Assembly (NCBI RefSeq): GCF_002210225.1 | Contig: NZ_MWUJ01000014.1 | Location: forward strand, 41,076-105,075 | Direction: 5' to 3' | From: Geofilum rhodophaeum | GTDB taxonomy: Bacteria; Bacteroidota; Bacteroidia; Bacteroidales; Marinilabiliaceae | Length of the DNA stretch: 64,000 nucleotides | Shown: positions 53,590 to 62,929 of the stretch, in pieces | How positions within the stretch are numbered: position 1 is the stretch's first letter | How the letters are laid out: every line of letters begins with the position of its first letter | The notes under the pieces: generated by a model | Database searches by the model: none | Told to the model about the DNA's origin: nothing | The model's input: the letters and a program-made list of their open reading frames with translations, nothing else | Program-made: the position numbers and the translations under genes

Positions 53590-55518
53590 TCACCTACTGA
53601 CAGTTAACCTATCCTCTATCATCCTATTATTATATTGTTGAATAACAGCCTTCATAAATGCCACCTCCTCCAGCGGCAAAGGCCTTTCATTCTTTAAATT
53701 ACGCCTTAAAAGCGGATCAGCCAGACGATCATAAAATGCGACGACCTGCTTACCATCAAAATACAAGGCCCATTCGTTCATCAAAAACTGAAAAGTTTCA
53801 TTCACAAAATTCAGCACAAAACGCTCTCCATTTTGCGACCCCTCCATCAGGTTCTTGCCAAACGCCACATAAGGATGCGGATAATCCAACAAAGATAAAA
53901 CCGTAGGCAAGATATCCGTCTGTTGTGCCAAATCATGATTTAACCCCTGCAAACCCAAGCCCGGAGCATGCAACACTATAGGCACCGCAAAACCATTTAT
54001 ATTGGTCTTATACTCCACAAAATGGGAAGGTACACTATGATCTGCAGTCAAAACAAAAATGGTACGCTCATACCATGGCTCATCCCTCACCAAATCAAAA
54101 AACTTCCGCAAAGCCATATCCGTATAGCCTACACATTGGTGCAACGGCAAAGTCCCTTTAGGAAAAGCCCCCTGATATTTTTCAGGTACCTTAAAAGGAT
54201 GATGAGAAGAAACCGAAAAGATGGCAGAAGCAAAAGGCTCGGGAAAAGCCTTTAGCTTTTCCCCAAAAAACTCGAAAAACGGCTCATCCCAAATACCCCA
54301 TATCCCATCAAATTCCGTATCATTTCCAAACTCTGTCTTCCCATAATACTCCTTAAAGCCCAACAAATTGGCAATTGCATCAAAACCCATCGACCCATTG
54401 GGTGCACCATGAAAAAACGAAGTATGATAACCCTCCTGCTCAAGCAAACCAGCCAATCCATTGATCTTGTTCGATGAATATTCCGACACCACATAAGGCT
54501 GTACCAATGCCGGTAACGACGCCAAAATCGAAGGCATGGCATCAATCGATTTCCGCCCATTGGCAAAGCCCTGCGAAAAAGTCAACGACTCCCTCATCAA
54601 AGAATCCAGAAAAGGCGTGTAACCCGTGTAATTCCCATTGCCCAAATGCGGATTCAGGTAACCCGAATGCTCCCGGTTAAAACTCTCAAGAATAATAACC
54701 ACCACATTTAAAGGCTTTAATTCCAACGATTCGGCCGGATAGACCTCTGGAGAATACACTGCAGCCACCTCCTCCGGATCATAATAGTTCAGGGCTTCAA
54801 AAGACTTCTTTCCAATGGTGCGCAACAAACTAAAAGGCGTATTCAGCACCAGTGCCATCTCCTCCGGAGAATCAACAAAACGCGCCGCATTACTCATATT
54901 GATGGGACGTGTACTGTGTCGATAGCCACCCCGCATACCCACCACCGTCAGTCCGCCAAACAAGGCAAGAAAAGCCAAACCACTCAAGCTGTACCACCAA
55001 GGAGCCAAAGCCCACGGCTTTGGCTTCAGCTTACCGTACAAAACAACCATCAGTCCAACCAACGCAAGCCAAAATACCAAAGCATACCAATAATCTACCA
55101 AAAACTGGAGCCACAAGCTCACCATATTCTCCTCATTGGCAAAAATATCGAAAACACTAAAAGTTGTTCGCTTCAGCGTAAACCTATAGTATATAATGTC
55201 ACTCACATTCGCCCCCAGGCCAAGTGCATTTACACCAAAAAACAAATACCGCAAAAACCTTTGGTACCCAGCCCTAAACTTAATGCGAAAGGGCAGTAAA
55301 AACAACAAAAGGTAAAGCATATTCAGATACAAAAGAGCGCTGATGTCAAACATCATTCCCCCCTTCATAATCGTCAAAAAGCGCTCAAAACTCACATTCG
55401 GAAAAAAACTCGAATTGAAAAGATAAAACCCCACCCTGACCGTTGCATACAACAGCATCATCACAGCCATGCGATACACCAATACCACATACTCATTAAT
55501 CTCCACCGACCGTCTCAT
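53590..55518 (-). CDS. LTA-synthase-like membrane sulfatase/phosphoglycerol transferase
   Basis: 642 residues. Five N-terminal helices (for example MAVMMLLYATVRVGFYLF, ALLYLNMLYLLLFLLPF, YALVFWLALVGLMVVLYG, LSGLAFLALFGGLTVVGM), then a periplasmic sulfatase-fold domain (~275-610): metal Glu in VVVIILESFNREH, nucleophile region NGRKSIDAMPSILAS (Ser where LTA synthase has Thr), and metal Asp-His in FVLTADHSVPSH. In Gram-negative Bacteroidota the group transferred is unknown, perhaps phosphoglycerol or phosphoethanolamine onto envelope glycans or lipids. No promoter box was found in the short space before repeat cluster 9. Confidence 0.88.
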   Translation of the reverse strand: MRRSVEINEYVVLVYRMAVMMLLYATVRVGFYLFNSSFFPNVSFERFLTIMKGGMMFDISALLYLNMLYLLLFLLPFRIKFRAGYQRFLRYLFFGVNALGLGANVSDIIYYRFTLKRTTFSVFDIFANEENMVSLWLQFLVDYWYALVFWLALVGLMVVLYGKLKPKPWALAPWWYSLSGLAFLALFGGLTVVGMRGGYRHSTRPINMSNAARFVDSPEEMALVLNTPFSLLRTIGKKSFEALNYYDPEEVAAVYSPEVYPAESLELKPLNVVVIILESFNREHSGYLNPHLGNGNYTGYTPFLDSLMRESLTFSQGFANGRKSIDAMPSILASLPALVQPYVVSEYSSNKINGLAGLLEQEGYHTSFFHGAPNGSMGFDAIANLLGFKEYYGKTEFGNDTEFDGIWGIWDEPFFEFFGEKLKAFPEPFASAIFSVSSHHPFKVPEKYQGAFPKGTLPLHQCVGYTDMALRKFFDLVRDEPWYERTIFVLTADHSVPSHFVEYKTNINGFAVPIVLHAPGLGLQGLNHDLAQQTDILPTVLSLLDYPHPYVAFGKNLMEGSQNGERFVLNFVNETFQFLMNEWALYFDGKQVVAFYDRLADPLLRRNLKNERPLPLEEVAFMKAVIQQYNNRMIEDRLTVSR

Positions 55519-55535
55519 AGTATCTCATTAAAAAA

Positions 55536-55765
55536 GGCAGCTCCGCTGCCACGTGGACTTCAGTCCACTTTCCAGAACAGGCGGCTCCGCGCCTGACCAC
55601 TTCCTCCCAATCACATCACATTTAGACGAAGACTTCAGTCTGAGACCGCGGGTTTCAACCCGCTTACTAAAACAGGCGCTCCACGCCTGACCTATCCCTC
55701 CCAATCATAACCCAGGGTTTCAACCCTGGGACCCGGGGGGACACGGCCCGGGGGGCAACCCTGGG
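55536..55765 (+). repeat. Hairpin repeat cluster 9
   Basis: GGCAGC-TCC-GCTGCC (55536-55550), GTGGACTTCAGTCCAC (55553-55568), an enlarged CAGGCGGCTCCGCGCCTG, GAAGACTTCAGTCTGAG, GCGGGTTTCAACCCGC, CAGGCGC-TCC-ACGCCTG, CCCAGGGTTTCAACCCTGGG, then CCCGGGGGG-rich segments. It lies between the sulfatase start and the asnA stop. Confidence 0.88.
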
Positions 55766-55786
55766 ACCAGCGCGAGCCCCTACCCC

Positions 55787-56827
55787 CTACACCAAAAAGA
55801 TATTGTTCAGCTTACACTTCTCACGCATATCATCCGGCCAAATACTTGCCTGAATCTCCCCAATATGCGCCTTACGTAAAAAGAACATACACAAACGCGA
55901 TTGCCCAATACCACCTCCAATACTCAACGGAAGCTCATCATTCAGCAAACGCTTATGAAACATCAACTCCGACCTATGCTCCTCATTACGCAGCTTCAAC
56001 TGACGGCGCAAAACCTCAGCATCTACCCTAATACCCATCGACGAGATCTCAAAAGCACGACGCAACGTGGGATTCCAAAGCAAAATATCCCCATTCAAAC
56101 CCTCGTGTCCATTCTCCGTGGGAGTACTCCAGTCGTCGTAATCCGGAGCCCTGCCATCGTGTGGCTCCCCATTCGACAATTTTGCGCCAATGCCAATAAT
56201 AAAAACCGCACCGTACTTCTTCACAATCGCGTCCTCACGTTCTTTCGAACTTAAATTCGGATACAACTGCAACAGCTCCTCCGCATGCACAAAAGTAATC
56301 TGTTCAGGCAACACCGGCCGAATTTGTGGATACTTCTCATAAACCACAAACTCCGTACGTTTCATCACCTCAAAAATGCGCGTAACCACCATTTTTAAGT
56401 AATCCAACGAACGCTCTTTAACCGTGATATGTCGCTCCCAGTCCCACTGGTCCACGTAGATACTGTGCGTATTATCCAAATCCTCATCCGGACGAATCGC
56501 ATTCATATCCGTGTAAATTCCGTAACCAGGCTCAATGTCGTAATCGGCCAGCATCATCCGCTTCCATTTTGCCAGCGAATGAACCACCTCAACTTCACGA
56601 TCGCCCATCCCTCTTACCGGAAAAGTCACCGGACGTTCAATTCCATTCAAATCGTCGTTCAAACCCGTTCCCTTCAAAACAAACAATGGCGCCGTCACCC
56701 TGCGTAAGCGCAAGTCGGCCGACAAAAATGTCTGAAACGAATCCTTAATAATGGTAATCGCATGCTCGGTTTGCTTCAGATCAAGCGGCGATTTATAATC
56801 CTTCGGTATATACAGTAAGTCAGTCAT
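55787..56827 (-). CDS. asnA: Aspartate-ammonia ligase (asparagine synthetase A)
   Basis: 346 residues from the ATG at 56827 (the open frame reaches 56872, exactly the expected transcription start, so the longer form is excluded). AMP-forming ammonia-dependent enzyme of the class II synthetase fold: RVTAPLFVLKGTGLNDDLNG, VEVVHSLAKWKRMML, VDQWDWERHI, and motif 3 LPLSIGGGIGQSRLCMFFL. It makes asparagine from aspartate, ammonia and ATP. Confidence 0.96.
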   Translation of the reverse strand: MTDLLYIPKDYKSPLDLKQTEHAITIIKDSFQTFLSADLRLRRVTAPLFVLKGTGLNDDLNGIERPVTFPVRGMGDREVEVVHSLAKWKRMMLADYDIEPGYGIYTDMNAIRPDEDLDNTHSIYVDQWDWERHITVKERSLDYLKMVVTRIFEVMKRTEFVVYEKYPQIRPVLPEQITFVHAEELLQLYPNLSSKEREDAIVKKYGAVFIIGIGAKLSNGEPHDGRAPDYDDWSTPTENGHEGLNGDILLWNPTLRRAFEISSMGIRVDAEVLRRQLKLRNEEHRSELMFHKRLLNDELPLSIGGGIGQSRLCMFFLRKAHIGEIQASIWPDDMREKCKLNNIFLV

Positions 56828-56876
56828 TGTACTGAAAAATAATTCAAAAAATACATTCCAAAATTTAACCAAAGCG

Positions 56877-56907
56877 CAAAAATAGCCGCATTAAACTTCA
56901 ATTCAAA
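56877..56907 (-). promoter_or_regulatory. Promoter of asnA
   Basis: Minus-strand TTTG (56904-56907), 19-base spacer, TATTTTTG (56877-56884): full consensus match, leader about 45 bases. Confidence 0.8.
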
Positions 56908-56965
56908 ATGAAAACGGCAATATATTTGCTAAATTATAACAAATCAAGGTCCATAAATTAAACTC

Positions 56966-57967
56966 TCAATCCATCATTCCCAAAGTAGCCACCATAACCG
57001 CCTTAATAGTATGCAAGCGATTTTCGGCCTGATCAAAAACCACCGAAGCCTCCGACTCAAAAACCTCCTCCGTCACCTCAATGCCATCCATTCCAAACTT
57101 TCGGTAAATCTCCTCCCCAATCACCGTTTCCCGATTATGGTAAGCCGGCAAACAATGCAAAAACTTACACAAGGGATTATAGGTAAGTGCCATCAACTGC
57201 GCATTCACCTGATAAGGACGCAACAACTCAATCCTTTGTTGCCAGGCCCCCTCCGGTTCCCCCATCGATACCCACACATCGGTATACACAAAGTCCGCAT
57301 TCCTCACCCCGGTGGCTACCTCATCTGTCAACTGGATAGAAGCCCCGGTATCCTCAGCCAAAAGACGACAGCGCTCCACCAAATGCTCCTCGGGCCACAA
57401 GGCCCGTGGAGCCACAATGCGCAAATCCATTCCCACCAAAGCAGCCCCCACCATCAACGAATGCGCCATATTATTACGTGCATCTCCCAAATAAGCCAGC
57501 GTCATCTCCTCAAAACCTTTGGGACAATGCTCCCGCATAGTCAATAAATCCGCCAATACCTGCGTTGGGTGAAACTCATCCGTCAAGCCATTCCACACAG
57601 GCACCCCCGCATACTTGGCCAAAGTCTCCACAACATGCTGACCATGCCCACGGTACTCAATGCCATCATACATCCGCCCCAAAACCCGGGCAGTATCCCT
57701 GATCGACTCCTTATGCCCCATTTGCGATCCGGCAGGACCCAAATAAGTCACACTCGCCCCCTGATCATGCGCCGCCACCTCAAAAGCACAACGCGTTCGC
57801 GTCGAAGTCTTCTCAAACAAAAGCACAATATTCTTATTCCTTAAATACTTAATCTCCTCCCCATTGCGTTTATCGTCCTTCAGCTGTGCAGCCAAATCCA
57901 ATAAATAAACCAGCTCCTCAGGAACAAAGTCCAACAAAGTCAAAAAATTACGCCCAGCCAATCGCAT
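56966..57967 (-). CDS. argF: Ornithine carbamoyltransferase
   Basis: 333 residues. Carbamoyl-phosphate site [30 protein letters not shown], and ornithine site [13 protein letters not shown] are intact. The length and sequence follow the E. coli ArgI/ArgF type, not the N-acetylornithine enzyme (ArgF') of many Bacteroidetes, which lacks a normal ornithine site. It makes citrulline for arginine synthesis, or runs in reverse in an arginine deiminase pathway; no other arg or arc genes are in the window. It is upstream of asnA on the same strand, but asnA has its own promoter. Confidence 0.94.
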   Translation of the reverse strand: MRLAGRNFLTLLDFVPEELVYLLDLAAQLKDDKRNGEEIKYLRNKNIVLLFEKTSTRTRCAFEVAAHDQGASVTYLGPAGSQMGHKESIRDTARVLGRMYDGIEYRGHGQHVVETLAKYAGVPVWNGLTDEFHPTQVLADLLTMREHCPKGFEEMTLAYLGDARNNMAHSLMVGAALVGMDLRIVAPRALWPEEHLVERCRLLAEDTGASIQLTDEVATGVRNADFVYTDVWVSMGEPEGAWQQRIELLRPYQVNAQLMALTYNPLCKFLHCLPAYHNRETVIGEEIYRKFGMDGIEVTEEVFESEASVVFDQAENRLHTIKAVMVATLGMMD

Positions 57968-58148
57968 ATCAAAAATTTAAAATCAATCCAAATACCAGCT
58001 CCAAACAAAGAACCACTACTCCCAGCCGTCATGAATCCAAAAGAAACACAGCCAGTCACCAAGTAGAAACAAACTTTAAATATATAAGAATTTTGACAGA
58101 ACGCCCCAATATCACCATTAAAGACACCCAGGCAAAAACAAAAAAAAT

Positions 58149-58156
58149 TATCTTTG
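58149..58156 (+). promoter_or_regulatory. -7 promoter box for the 58180 lipoprotein gene
   Basis: TATCTTTG, exact TAnnTTTG, 23 bases before the ATG. No -33 match. Confidence 0.4.
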
Positions 58157-58179
58157 AACCTCAACCACAAAAAACAAAT

Positions 58180-58893
58180 ATGCAGTCAGCATCCCTACTC
58201 AAAATCAGTATACTCGCCAGCACCATACTGTTGCTCTTCAGCCAATGCCGACAGGCTGCCCCCGGGGGCCCGGAACAAGGCATCAGGCAGGGCACCATCA
58301 TCTACGACATCACTTACCCCCGAAACCTCGACCTCGGCCCTCTGGCCTTCCTTATGCCGGGCGAACTCAAAGTACAATTTAACGAAGGCAAACAACGCCT
58401 CAGCTTCAAAAGCGACCTCAGTCTATACAACCTCGATTTTATACATACCAACCAAACCGACAGTTTCTATACCCTGTTGCGCGTACTCGACAAAAAACTA
58501 TACGTCCCCAGCGAAAGCAACAGTCACCTCTTCCTCTTCAACCAGGAAGCCACCCAAAACATTCAATTTCACAAAGACACCACCCGCATCATCGCTGGTT
58601 ACCCCTGCAACAAAGCCACCTACACACCCACCAACCCCCGTCATCCCGTAGTCAACATATGGTACACCAGCAAAATCGGCATTCAACACCCCAACCGCAA
58701 CACCCCCTTCGAGCTCATACCCGGTCTCATGCTCGAATTTGAAATCACCTACAACAACATCACCTTCCACCTTCAAGCCACCCAAATTATGGAAGAAGAA
58801 CATCCCGACAACCTCTTCCAAATCCCCAGTGACTACAAAGCCACCGACCTCGCCGAAATAGAACAACTCATCCAGTCCGTCCTCGCCACCTAG
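58180..58893 (+). CDS. GLPGLI/DUF4412-like lipoprotein
   Basis: 237 residues from the ATG at 58180, which starts a lipoprotein signal (LLKISILASTILLLFSQC). The mature part resembles GLPGLI/DUF4412 envelope proteins: GTIIYDITYP near the start, DTTRIIAGYPCNKATYTP, then VNIWYTSKIGIQ and FELIPGLMLEFEIT. Function of this group is unknown. Third codon positions are strongly C-biased, as in the genes that follow. Confidence 0.6.
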   Translation: MQSASLLKISILASTILLLFSQCRQAAPGGPEQGIRQGTIIYDITYPRNLDLGPLAFLMPGELKVQFNEGKQRLSFKSDLSLYNLDFIHTNQTDSFYTLLRVLDKKLYVPSESNSHLFLFNQEATQNIQFHKDTTRIIAGYPCNKATYTPTNPRHPVVNIWYTSKIGIQHPNRNTPFELIPGLMLEFEITYNNITFHLQATQIMEEEHPDNLFQIPSDYKATDLAEIEQLIQSVLAT

Positions 58894-58908
58894 CCCTCCC
58901 ATCATGAA

Positions 58909-58945
58909 GGCGGCTACGCCGCCGCGTGGACTTCAGTCCTGGGAC
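58909..58945 (+). repeat. Hairpin repeat cluster 10 (short)
   Basis: GGCGGC-TAC-GCCGCC (58909-58923) and a fused GTGGACTTCAGTCCTGGG unit, the same truncated form as clusters 6 and 7. It lies between the lipoprotein stop and the ftsK promoter. Confidence 0.82.
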
Positions 58946-58979
58946 TTGGGCCGCCCTCCCAACTCCCCCAAAAAATCAT

Positions 58980-58987
58980 TACCTTTG
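58980..58987 (+). promoter_or_regulatory. -7 promoter box for ftsK
   Basis: TACCTTTG, exact TAnnTTTG, 27 bases before the chosen ATG at 59015. It excludes the longer in-frame start at 58904, which would run through the repeat. Confidence 0.45.
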
Positions 58988-59014
58988 CCAGCAACAGACA
59001 AAAACACCAAACCG

Positions 59015-61459
59015 ATGTCCGCAAAACAAAAGAAAACCAGCAAAAGCAAAGGCAAAGGCAACCCCATCAAAAACCTCAAAACCAGCTTCAAAAGCTACAA
59101 AATACGCTTCACCGTCGGACTCCTAACCGTCGGACTCTCCCTCTACCTCAGCCTCGCCTTCATCTCCTTTTTAAGCAACGGCTACGCCGATCGCAGCAAA
59201 TTCGACCTGCCCCTCAGCGACCTCCTCTTCAGCGCCACCGTACAAGTCGACAACATCGCCGGCAAATTCGGCGCCTGGGCCGCCGACCTCCTCATCAACC
59301 AATGGTTCGGACTCGCCAGCAGCTCCATCATCTTCCTCCTCTTCCTCATCGGCCTGCGCCTCCTCGGCACCAAAATACTACCCCTCAAACGCACCCTCTT
59401 CCACAGCGCCATCATCACCATTTGGCTCTCCCTCACCATGGGCTTCCTCTTCCTCCACAGCGTCGACGACCGCTACCTCCTCCTCGGCGGCGCCCACGGC
59501 TATCACCTCAGCACCTGGCTCCAAGCCACCATCGGCTGGGTCGGCACCCTCATCCTCATCATCCTCAGCCTCCTCACCTACATGGCCCTCACCTTCGACT
59601 GGTTCATCCCCTTCCTCAAAAAAAACACCCACATCAATCTGAGTAAAAGTGGAAAACAAGAAGAAGACCCCACAACCACCAGCCCACAAAACCCACAAAC
59701 AGACACCCCCCAAGAACAAGAACAAGCCCTAAAACCCGAGCCCAGCCCCGAATTCGACCACACCATAAGTATTCCCAGCCAACCGGCCGCGGCACCACCG
59801 CAGCCGGACCAGCCAGAAACACCCACAGTCGTACAACTCGACCCCCAACACAACCTCCACAACCAAGACAGCGTCGAACCCGACCACGGCTTCCAAATCG
59901 AACAAGCCGCCGCCGAAGAAACCCTCAACAGCGCCGGGCAACAGCCCCTGGGCGACTACGACCCCACCCTCGACCTCTCCGCCTACAAAATGCCCACCTT
60001 CGACCTCCTCGAAGAGCACCAATCCAGCCAAGGCCGCGTCACAGAGCAAGAACTCATCCAATTCAAAAACAAAATCGTCAAAACCCTCGAAGACTATAAA
60101 ATACAAATCAAAAGCATCAAAGCCACCGTAGGGCCCACCGTCACCCTCTACGAAATCGTACCCATGCCCGGCGTCCGCATCTCCAAAATAAAAAGCCTCG
60201 AAGACGACATCGCCCTCAGCCTCAGCGCCCTCGGCATCCGCATCATCGCCCCCATTCCCGGCGAAGGCACCATCGGCATCGAAGTCCCCAACTCCGAACC
60301 CGAAATCGTCTCCATGCGCAGCATCATCGCCAGCAAAAAATTCCAAAGCAGCAAATACGAACTCCCCATAGCCCTCGGCAAAACCATCTCCAACGAAACC
60401 TTCGTCTTCGACCTCGCCAAAGCCCCCCACCTCCTCGTAGCCGGCGCCACCGGACAAGGAAAATCCGTAGGACTCAACGCCATCATCACCTCCCTGCTGT
60501 ACAAAAAACACCCCAGCCAACTCAAATTCGTCCTCGTCGACCCCAAAAAAGTCGAACTCAACATCTACAGCAAACTCGAGCGCCACTTCCTCGCCAAAAT
60601 GGCCAACGAAGAAGAAGCCATCATCACCGACGTCCAGCACGTCGTCAACACCCTCCAGTCCCTCACCATCGAAATGGAAGAACGTTACGACCTGCTCAAA
60701 AAAGCCCACACCCGCAACATCAAAGAATACAACCACAAATTCACCAAACGCGAGCTCAACCCCGAAAAAGGGCACCGCTTCCTACCCTACATCGTCGTCA
60801 TCATCGACGAATTTGCCGACCTCATCATGACCGCCGGCAAAGAAGTCGAAATGCCCATCGCCCGCATCGCCCAGCTCGCCCGCGCCGTCGGCATCCACAT
60901 GATCGTCGCCACCCAGCGCCCCTCCACCAACATCATCACCGGCGTCATCAAAGCCAACTTCCCCACCCGCATCGCCTTCAAAGTCGCCTCCATGATCGAC
61001 AGCCGCACCATCCTCGACAGCCCCGGCGCCAACCACCTCATCGGCCGTGGCGACATGCTCATCAACCAAGGCAGCGACCTCATCCGCGTCCAATGCGCCT
61101 TTGTCGACACCCCCGAAGTCGAGCGCATCAACGACTACATCGGCTCCCAACGCGGCTACCCCACCGCCTTCCTACTCCCCGAATACAGCGGAGAAGGCGC
61201 CAGCCAGGAAGCCGGCGAAATCGACCTCAGCAAACGCGACCCCATCTTCGAAGAAGCCGCCCGCATCGTCGTCGCCAACCAATCCGGCTCCACCTCCCTC
61301 GTCCAGCGCCGCTTCTCCATCGGCTACAACCGCGCCGGCCGTATCATCGACCAGCTCGAAGCCGCCGGCGTAGTAGGCCCCTTCGAAGGCAGCAAAGCCC
61401 GCCAAGTCCTCATCGCCGACGAACTCGAACTCGAACGCATCCTCACCACCCTCCCCTAA
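59015..61459 (+). CDS. ftsK: DNA translocase FtsK
   Basis: 814 residues from the ATG at 59015. Basic N-terminus (KQKKTSKSKGKG), four membrane helices in the first ~210 residues, a Pro/Gln/Glu-rich linker (~215-345), then the motor: Walker A GATGQGKS (~477), Walker B YIVVIIDEFADLIMTAG, arginine/sensor region VATQRPSTNIITGVIKANFP and the C-terminal gamma winged helix (SLVQRRFSIGYNRAGRIIDQLE), which reads polar KOPS sequences. It pumps chromosome ends through the septum and triggers dimer resolution at dif. Codon choice is extreme: nearly all NNC, with CTC for leucine and GTC for valine, unlike norB or GH31. Confidence 0.96.
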   Translation: MSAKQKKTSKSKGKGNPIKNLKTSFKSYKIRFTVGLLTVGLSLYLSLAFISFLSNGYADRSKFDLPLSDLLFSATVQVDNIAGKFGAWAADLLINQWFGLASSSIIFLLFLIGLRLLGTKILPLKRTLFHSAIITIWLSLTMGFLFLHSVDDRYLLLGGAHGYHLSTWLQATIGWVGTLILIILSLLTYMALTFDWFIPFLKKNTHINLSKSGKQEEDPTTTSPQNPQTDTPQEQEQALKPEPSPEFDHTISIPSQPAAAPPQPDQPETPTVVQLDPQHNLHNQDSVEPDHGFQIEQAAAEETLNSAGQQPLGDYDPTLDLSAYKMPTFDLLEEHQSSQGRVTEQELIQFKNKIVKTLEDYKIQIKSIKATVGPTVTLYEIVPMPGVRISKIKSLEDDIALSLSALGIRIIAPIPGEGTIGIEVPNSEPEIVSMRSIIASKKFQSSKYELPIALGKTISNETFVFDLAKAPHLLVAGATGQGKSVGLNAIITSLLYKKHPSQLKFVLVDPKKVELNIYSKLERHFLAKMANEEEAIITDVQHVVNTLQSLTIEMEERYDLLKKAHTRNIKEYNHKFTKRELNPEKGHRFLPYIVVIIDEFADLIMTAGKEVEMPIARIAQLARAVGIHMIVATQRPSTNIITGVIKANFPTRIAFKVASMIDSRTILDSPGANHLIGRGDMLINQGSDLIRVQCAFVDTPEVERINDYIGSQRGYPTAFLLPEYSGEGASQEAGEIDLSKRDPIFEEAARIVVANQSGSTSLVQRRFSIGYNRAGRIIDQLEAAGVVGPFEGSKARQVLIADELELERILTTLP

Positions 61460-61494
61460 CCCCCAAAAAATGGCCCACTTTTTGCATAAACATA

Positions 61495-61978
61495 GGCGGC
61501 AACGCCAACCCGCGGACTTCAGTCCGCCCGTGGACTTCAGTCCACTTACAAACACAAGGCGCAAAGCGCCTTACAACTTTGTCCCAATAATAACCCAGAG
61601 TTTCAACCCTGGGGCCTGAGCAGAACCTCAACCCTGGGACCTGAGCAATACCTCAACACTGGGGCCTGAGCAGAGCCTCAACCCAGCCGCCCGCGGACTT
61701 CAGTCCGCTTACAAACACAAGGCGCAAAGCGCCTTACAAAATTTGCCTTAATAATAACCCAGGGTTTCAACCCTGGGACCTGAGCAGAACCTCAACCCTG
61801 GGACCCGAGCAGAACCTCAACCCTGGGGCCTAGGCCCCAGCCCCGTCAACCCGCGGACTTCAGTCCGCCTGTGGACTTCAGTCCACTTACACAAACAGGC
61901 GCAAAGCGCCTGACAAAATTTGTCCTAATAATAACCCAGGGTTTCAACCCTGGGATAAACAACCCTGGGGAACCAGTA
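61495..61978 (+). repeat. Hairpin repeat cluster 11 (largest, 544-base gap)
   Basis: Three modules: GCGGACTTCAGTCCGC, GTGGACTTCAGTCCAC, AAGGCGC-AAA-GCGCCTT (61556-61572), a degenerate CCCAGAGTTTCAACCCTGGG; then GCGGAC, AAGGCGC-AAA-GCGCCTT, CCCAGGGTTTCAACCCTGGG; then GCGGAC, GTGGAC, CAGGCGC-AAA-GCGCCTG, CCCAGGG. A 25-base unit (CCTGAGCAGAACCTCAACCC and five more bases) repeats three times from 61615 and twice from 61779. It lies between ftsK and lolA. Confidence 0.9.
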
Positions 61979-62003
61979 ACAACCCTGGGATAAAACAACA
62001 ACC

Positions 62004-62666
62004 ATGACACACACACACCACATCATCGCCCTCACCATCCTCCTGAGCCTCAGCGCCAGCCTCCACGCCCAGAGTCCCGACGTACTCCGCGGCAAAGAAA
62101 TCCTCGATCAAGTATCCCGGAAGACCAAAGCCTACACCAGCATCAAGGCCGACTTCTCCTTCACCCTCGACAACAAACAAGCCCAAATAACCGACACCCA
62201 TAAAGGCAGCATCCTCATCAAAGGCGACAAATACAAAGCCGAAATCATGGGCGCAGAAACCTACTTCGACGGCCAAAACACCTACATGTACATGACCGAC
62301 ATCAACGAAGTCAACATCAGCGGCCCCGAAATGCTCGACGAAGAAGACAGCCTTAATCCAGCCACCATCTTCAGCATCTTCGAACACGGGCACCGCTACC
62401 TCCATGCAGGAGAAAGCACCATCAACGGCAAAACCGTCGACATTATCGACCTCTTCCCCGAAGAGCGCAACAAACCCTACTCCCGCATCAAACTCTACAT
62501 CTACCGACACAACCAACAATTCGCCAAAATCGAACAAATAGGCAAAGACGGAACCAACTACATCATCGACATACACAAAATGGAAACCAACCTACCCGTC
62601 AACGACAGCGACTTCACCTTCGATCCCGCCCAACACCCCGGCATCGAAATCATCGACCTCCGCTAG
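62004..62666 (+). CDS. LolA-like outer-membrane lipoprotein carrier
   Basis: 220 residues with a signal peptide (ALTILLSLSASLHAQ). The half-barrel fold is indicated by AYTSIKADFSFTLDNK, KGSILIKGDKYKAEIMGAET, YFDGQNTYMYMTDINEVNIS and the helix ATIFSIFEHGHRYL. LolA ferries lipoproteins from the inner-membrane LolCDE complex to the outer membrane. Its position after ftsK is a common arrangement in Bacteroidota and elsewhere, though here a 544-base repeat block separates them. No LolB homologue is near. Confidence 0.85.
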   Translation: MTHTHHIIALTILLSLSASLHAQSPDVLRGKEILDQVSRKTKAYTSIKADFSFTLDNKQAQITDTHKGSILIKGDKYKAEIMGAETYFDGQNTYMYMTDINEVNISGPEMLDEEDSLNPATIFSIFEHGHRYLHAGESTINGKTVDIIDLFPEERNKPYSRIKLYIYRHNQQFAKIEQIGKDGTNYIIDIHKMETNLPVNDSDFTFDPAQHPGIEIIDLR

Positions 62667-62674
62667 CCCCCTTC

Positions 62675-62914
62675 ACGGACTTCAGTCCGCCCATGGACTT
62701 TAGTCCACTTGCACAAACAGGCGCAAAGCGCCTGACAACTTTATCCCAATAATAACTCAGGACTTCAGTCCTGGGACCCGAGCAAGACCTCAACCCTGGG
62801 ACCTGAGCAGGCCCCAGCCCCACCAACCCGCGGACTTCAGTCCGCTTACAAACACAAGGCGCATAGCGCCTTACAAAATTTGCCCCAATAATAACCCAGG
62901 ACTTCAGTCCTGGG
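62675..62914 (+). repeat. Hairpin repeat cluster 12
   Basis: GCGGAC-type (ACGGACTTCAGTCCGC), ATGGACTTTAGTCCAC, CAGGCGC-AAA-GCGCCTG, a degenerate CTCAGGACTTCAGTCCTGGG, the 25-base spacer unit, GCGGACTTCAGTCCGC, AAGGCGC-ATA-GCGCCTT and CCCAGGACTTCAGTCCTGGG (62895-62914). The last hairpin ends only 15 bases before the next ATG. Confidence 0.9.
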
Positions 62915-62929
62915 ACCTGAGACCACACC

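Noticed and set aside
58904..59014. N-terminal extension of ftsK through repeat cluster 10
   Set aside because: The frame encodes the repeat, and an exact -7 box at 58980-58987 lies downstream of that start.
59729..60775. Long minus-strand ORF (348 codons) opposite ftsK
   Set aside because: It is a by-product of the NNC codon bias of ftsK: the antisense frame has almost no stop codons. Its translation is a low-complexity run of F, V, G, D and E, and ftsK is certain.
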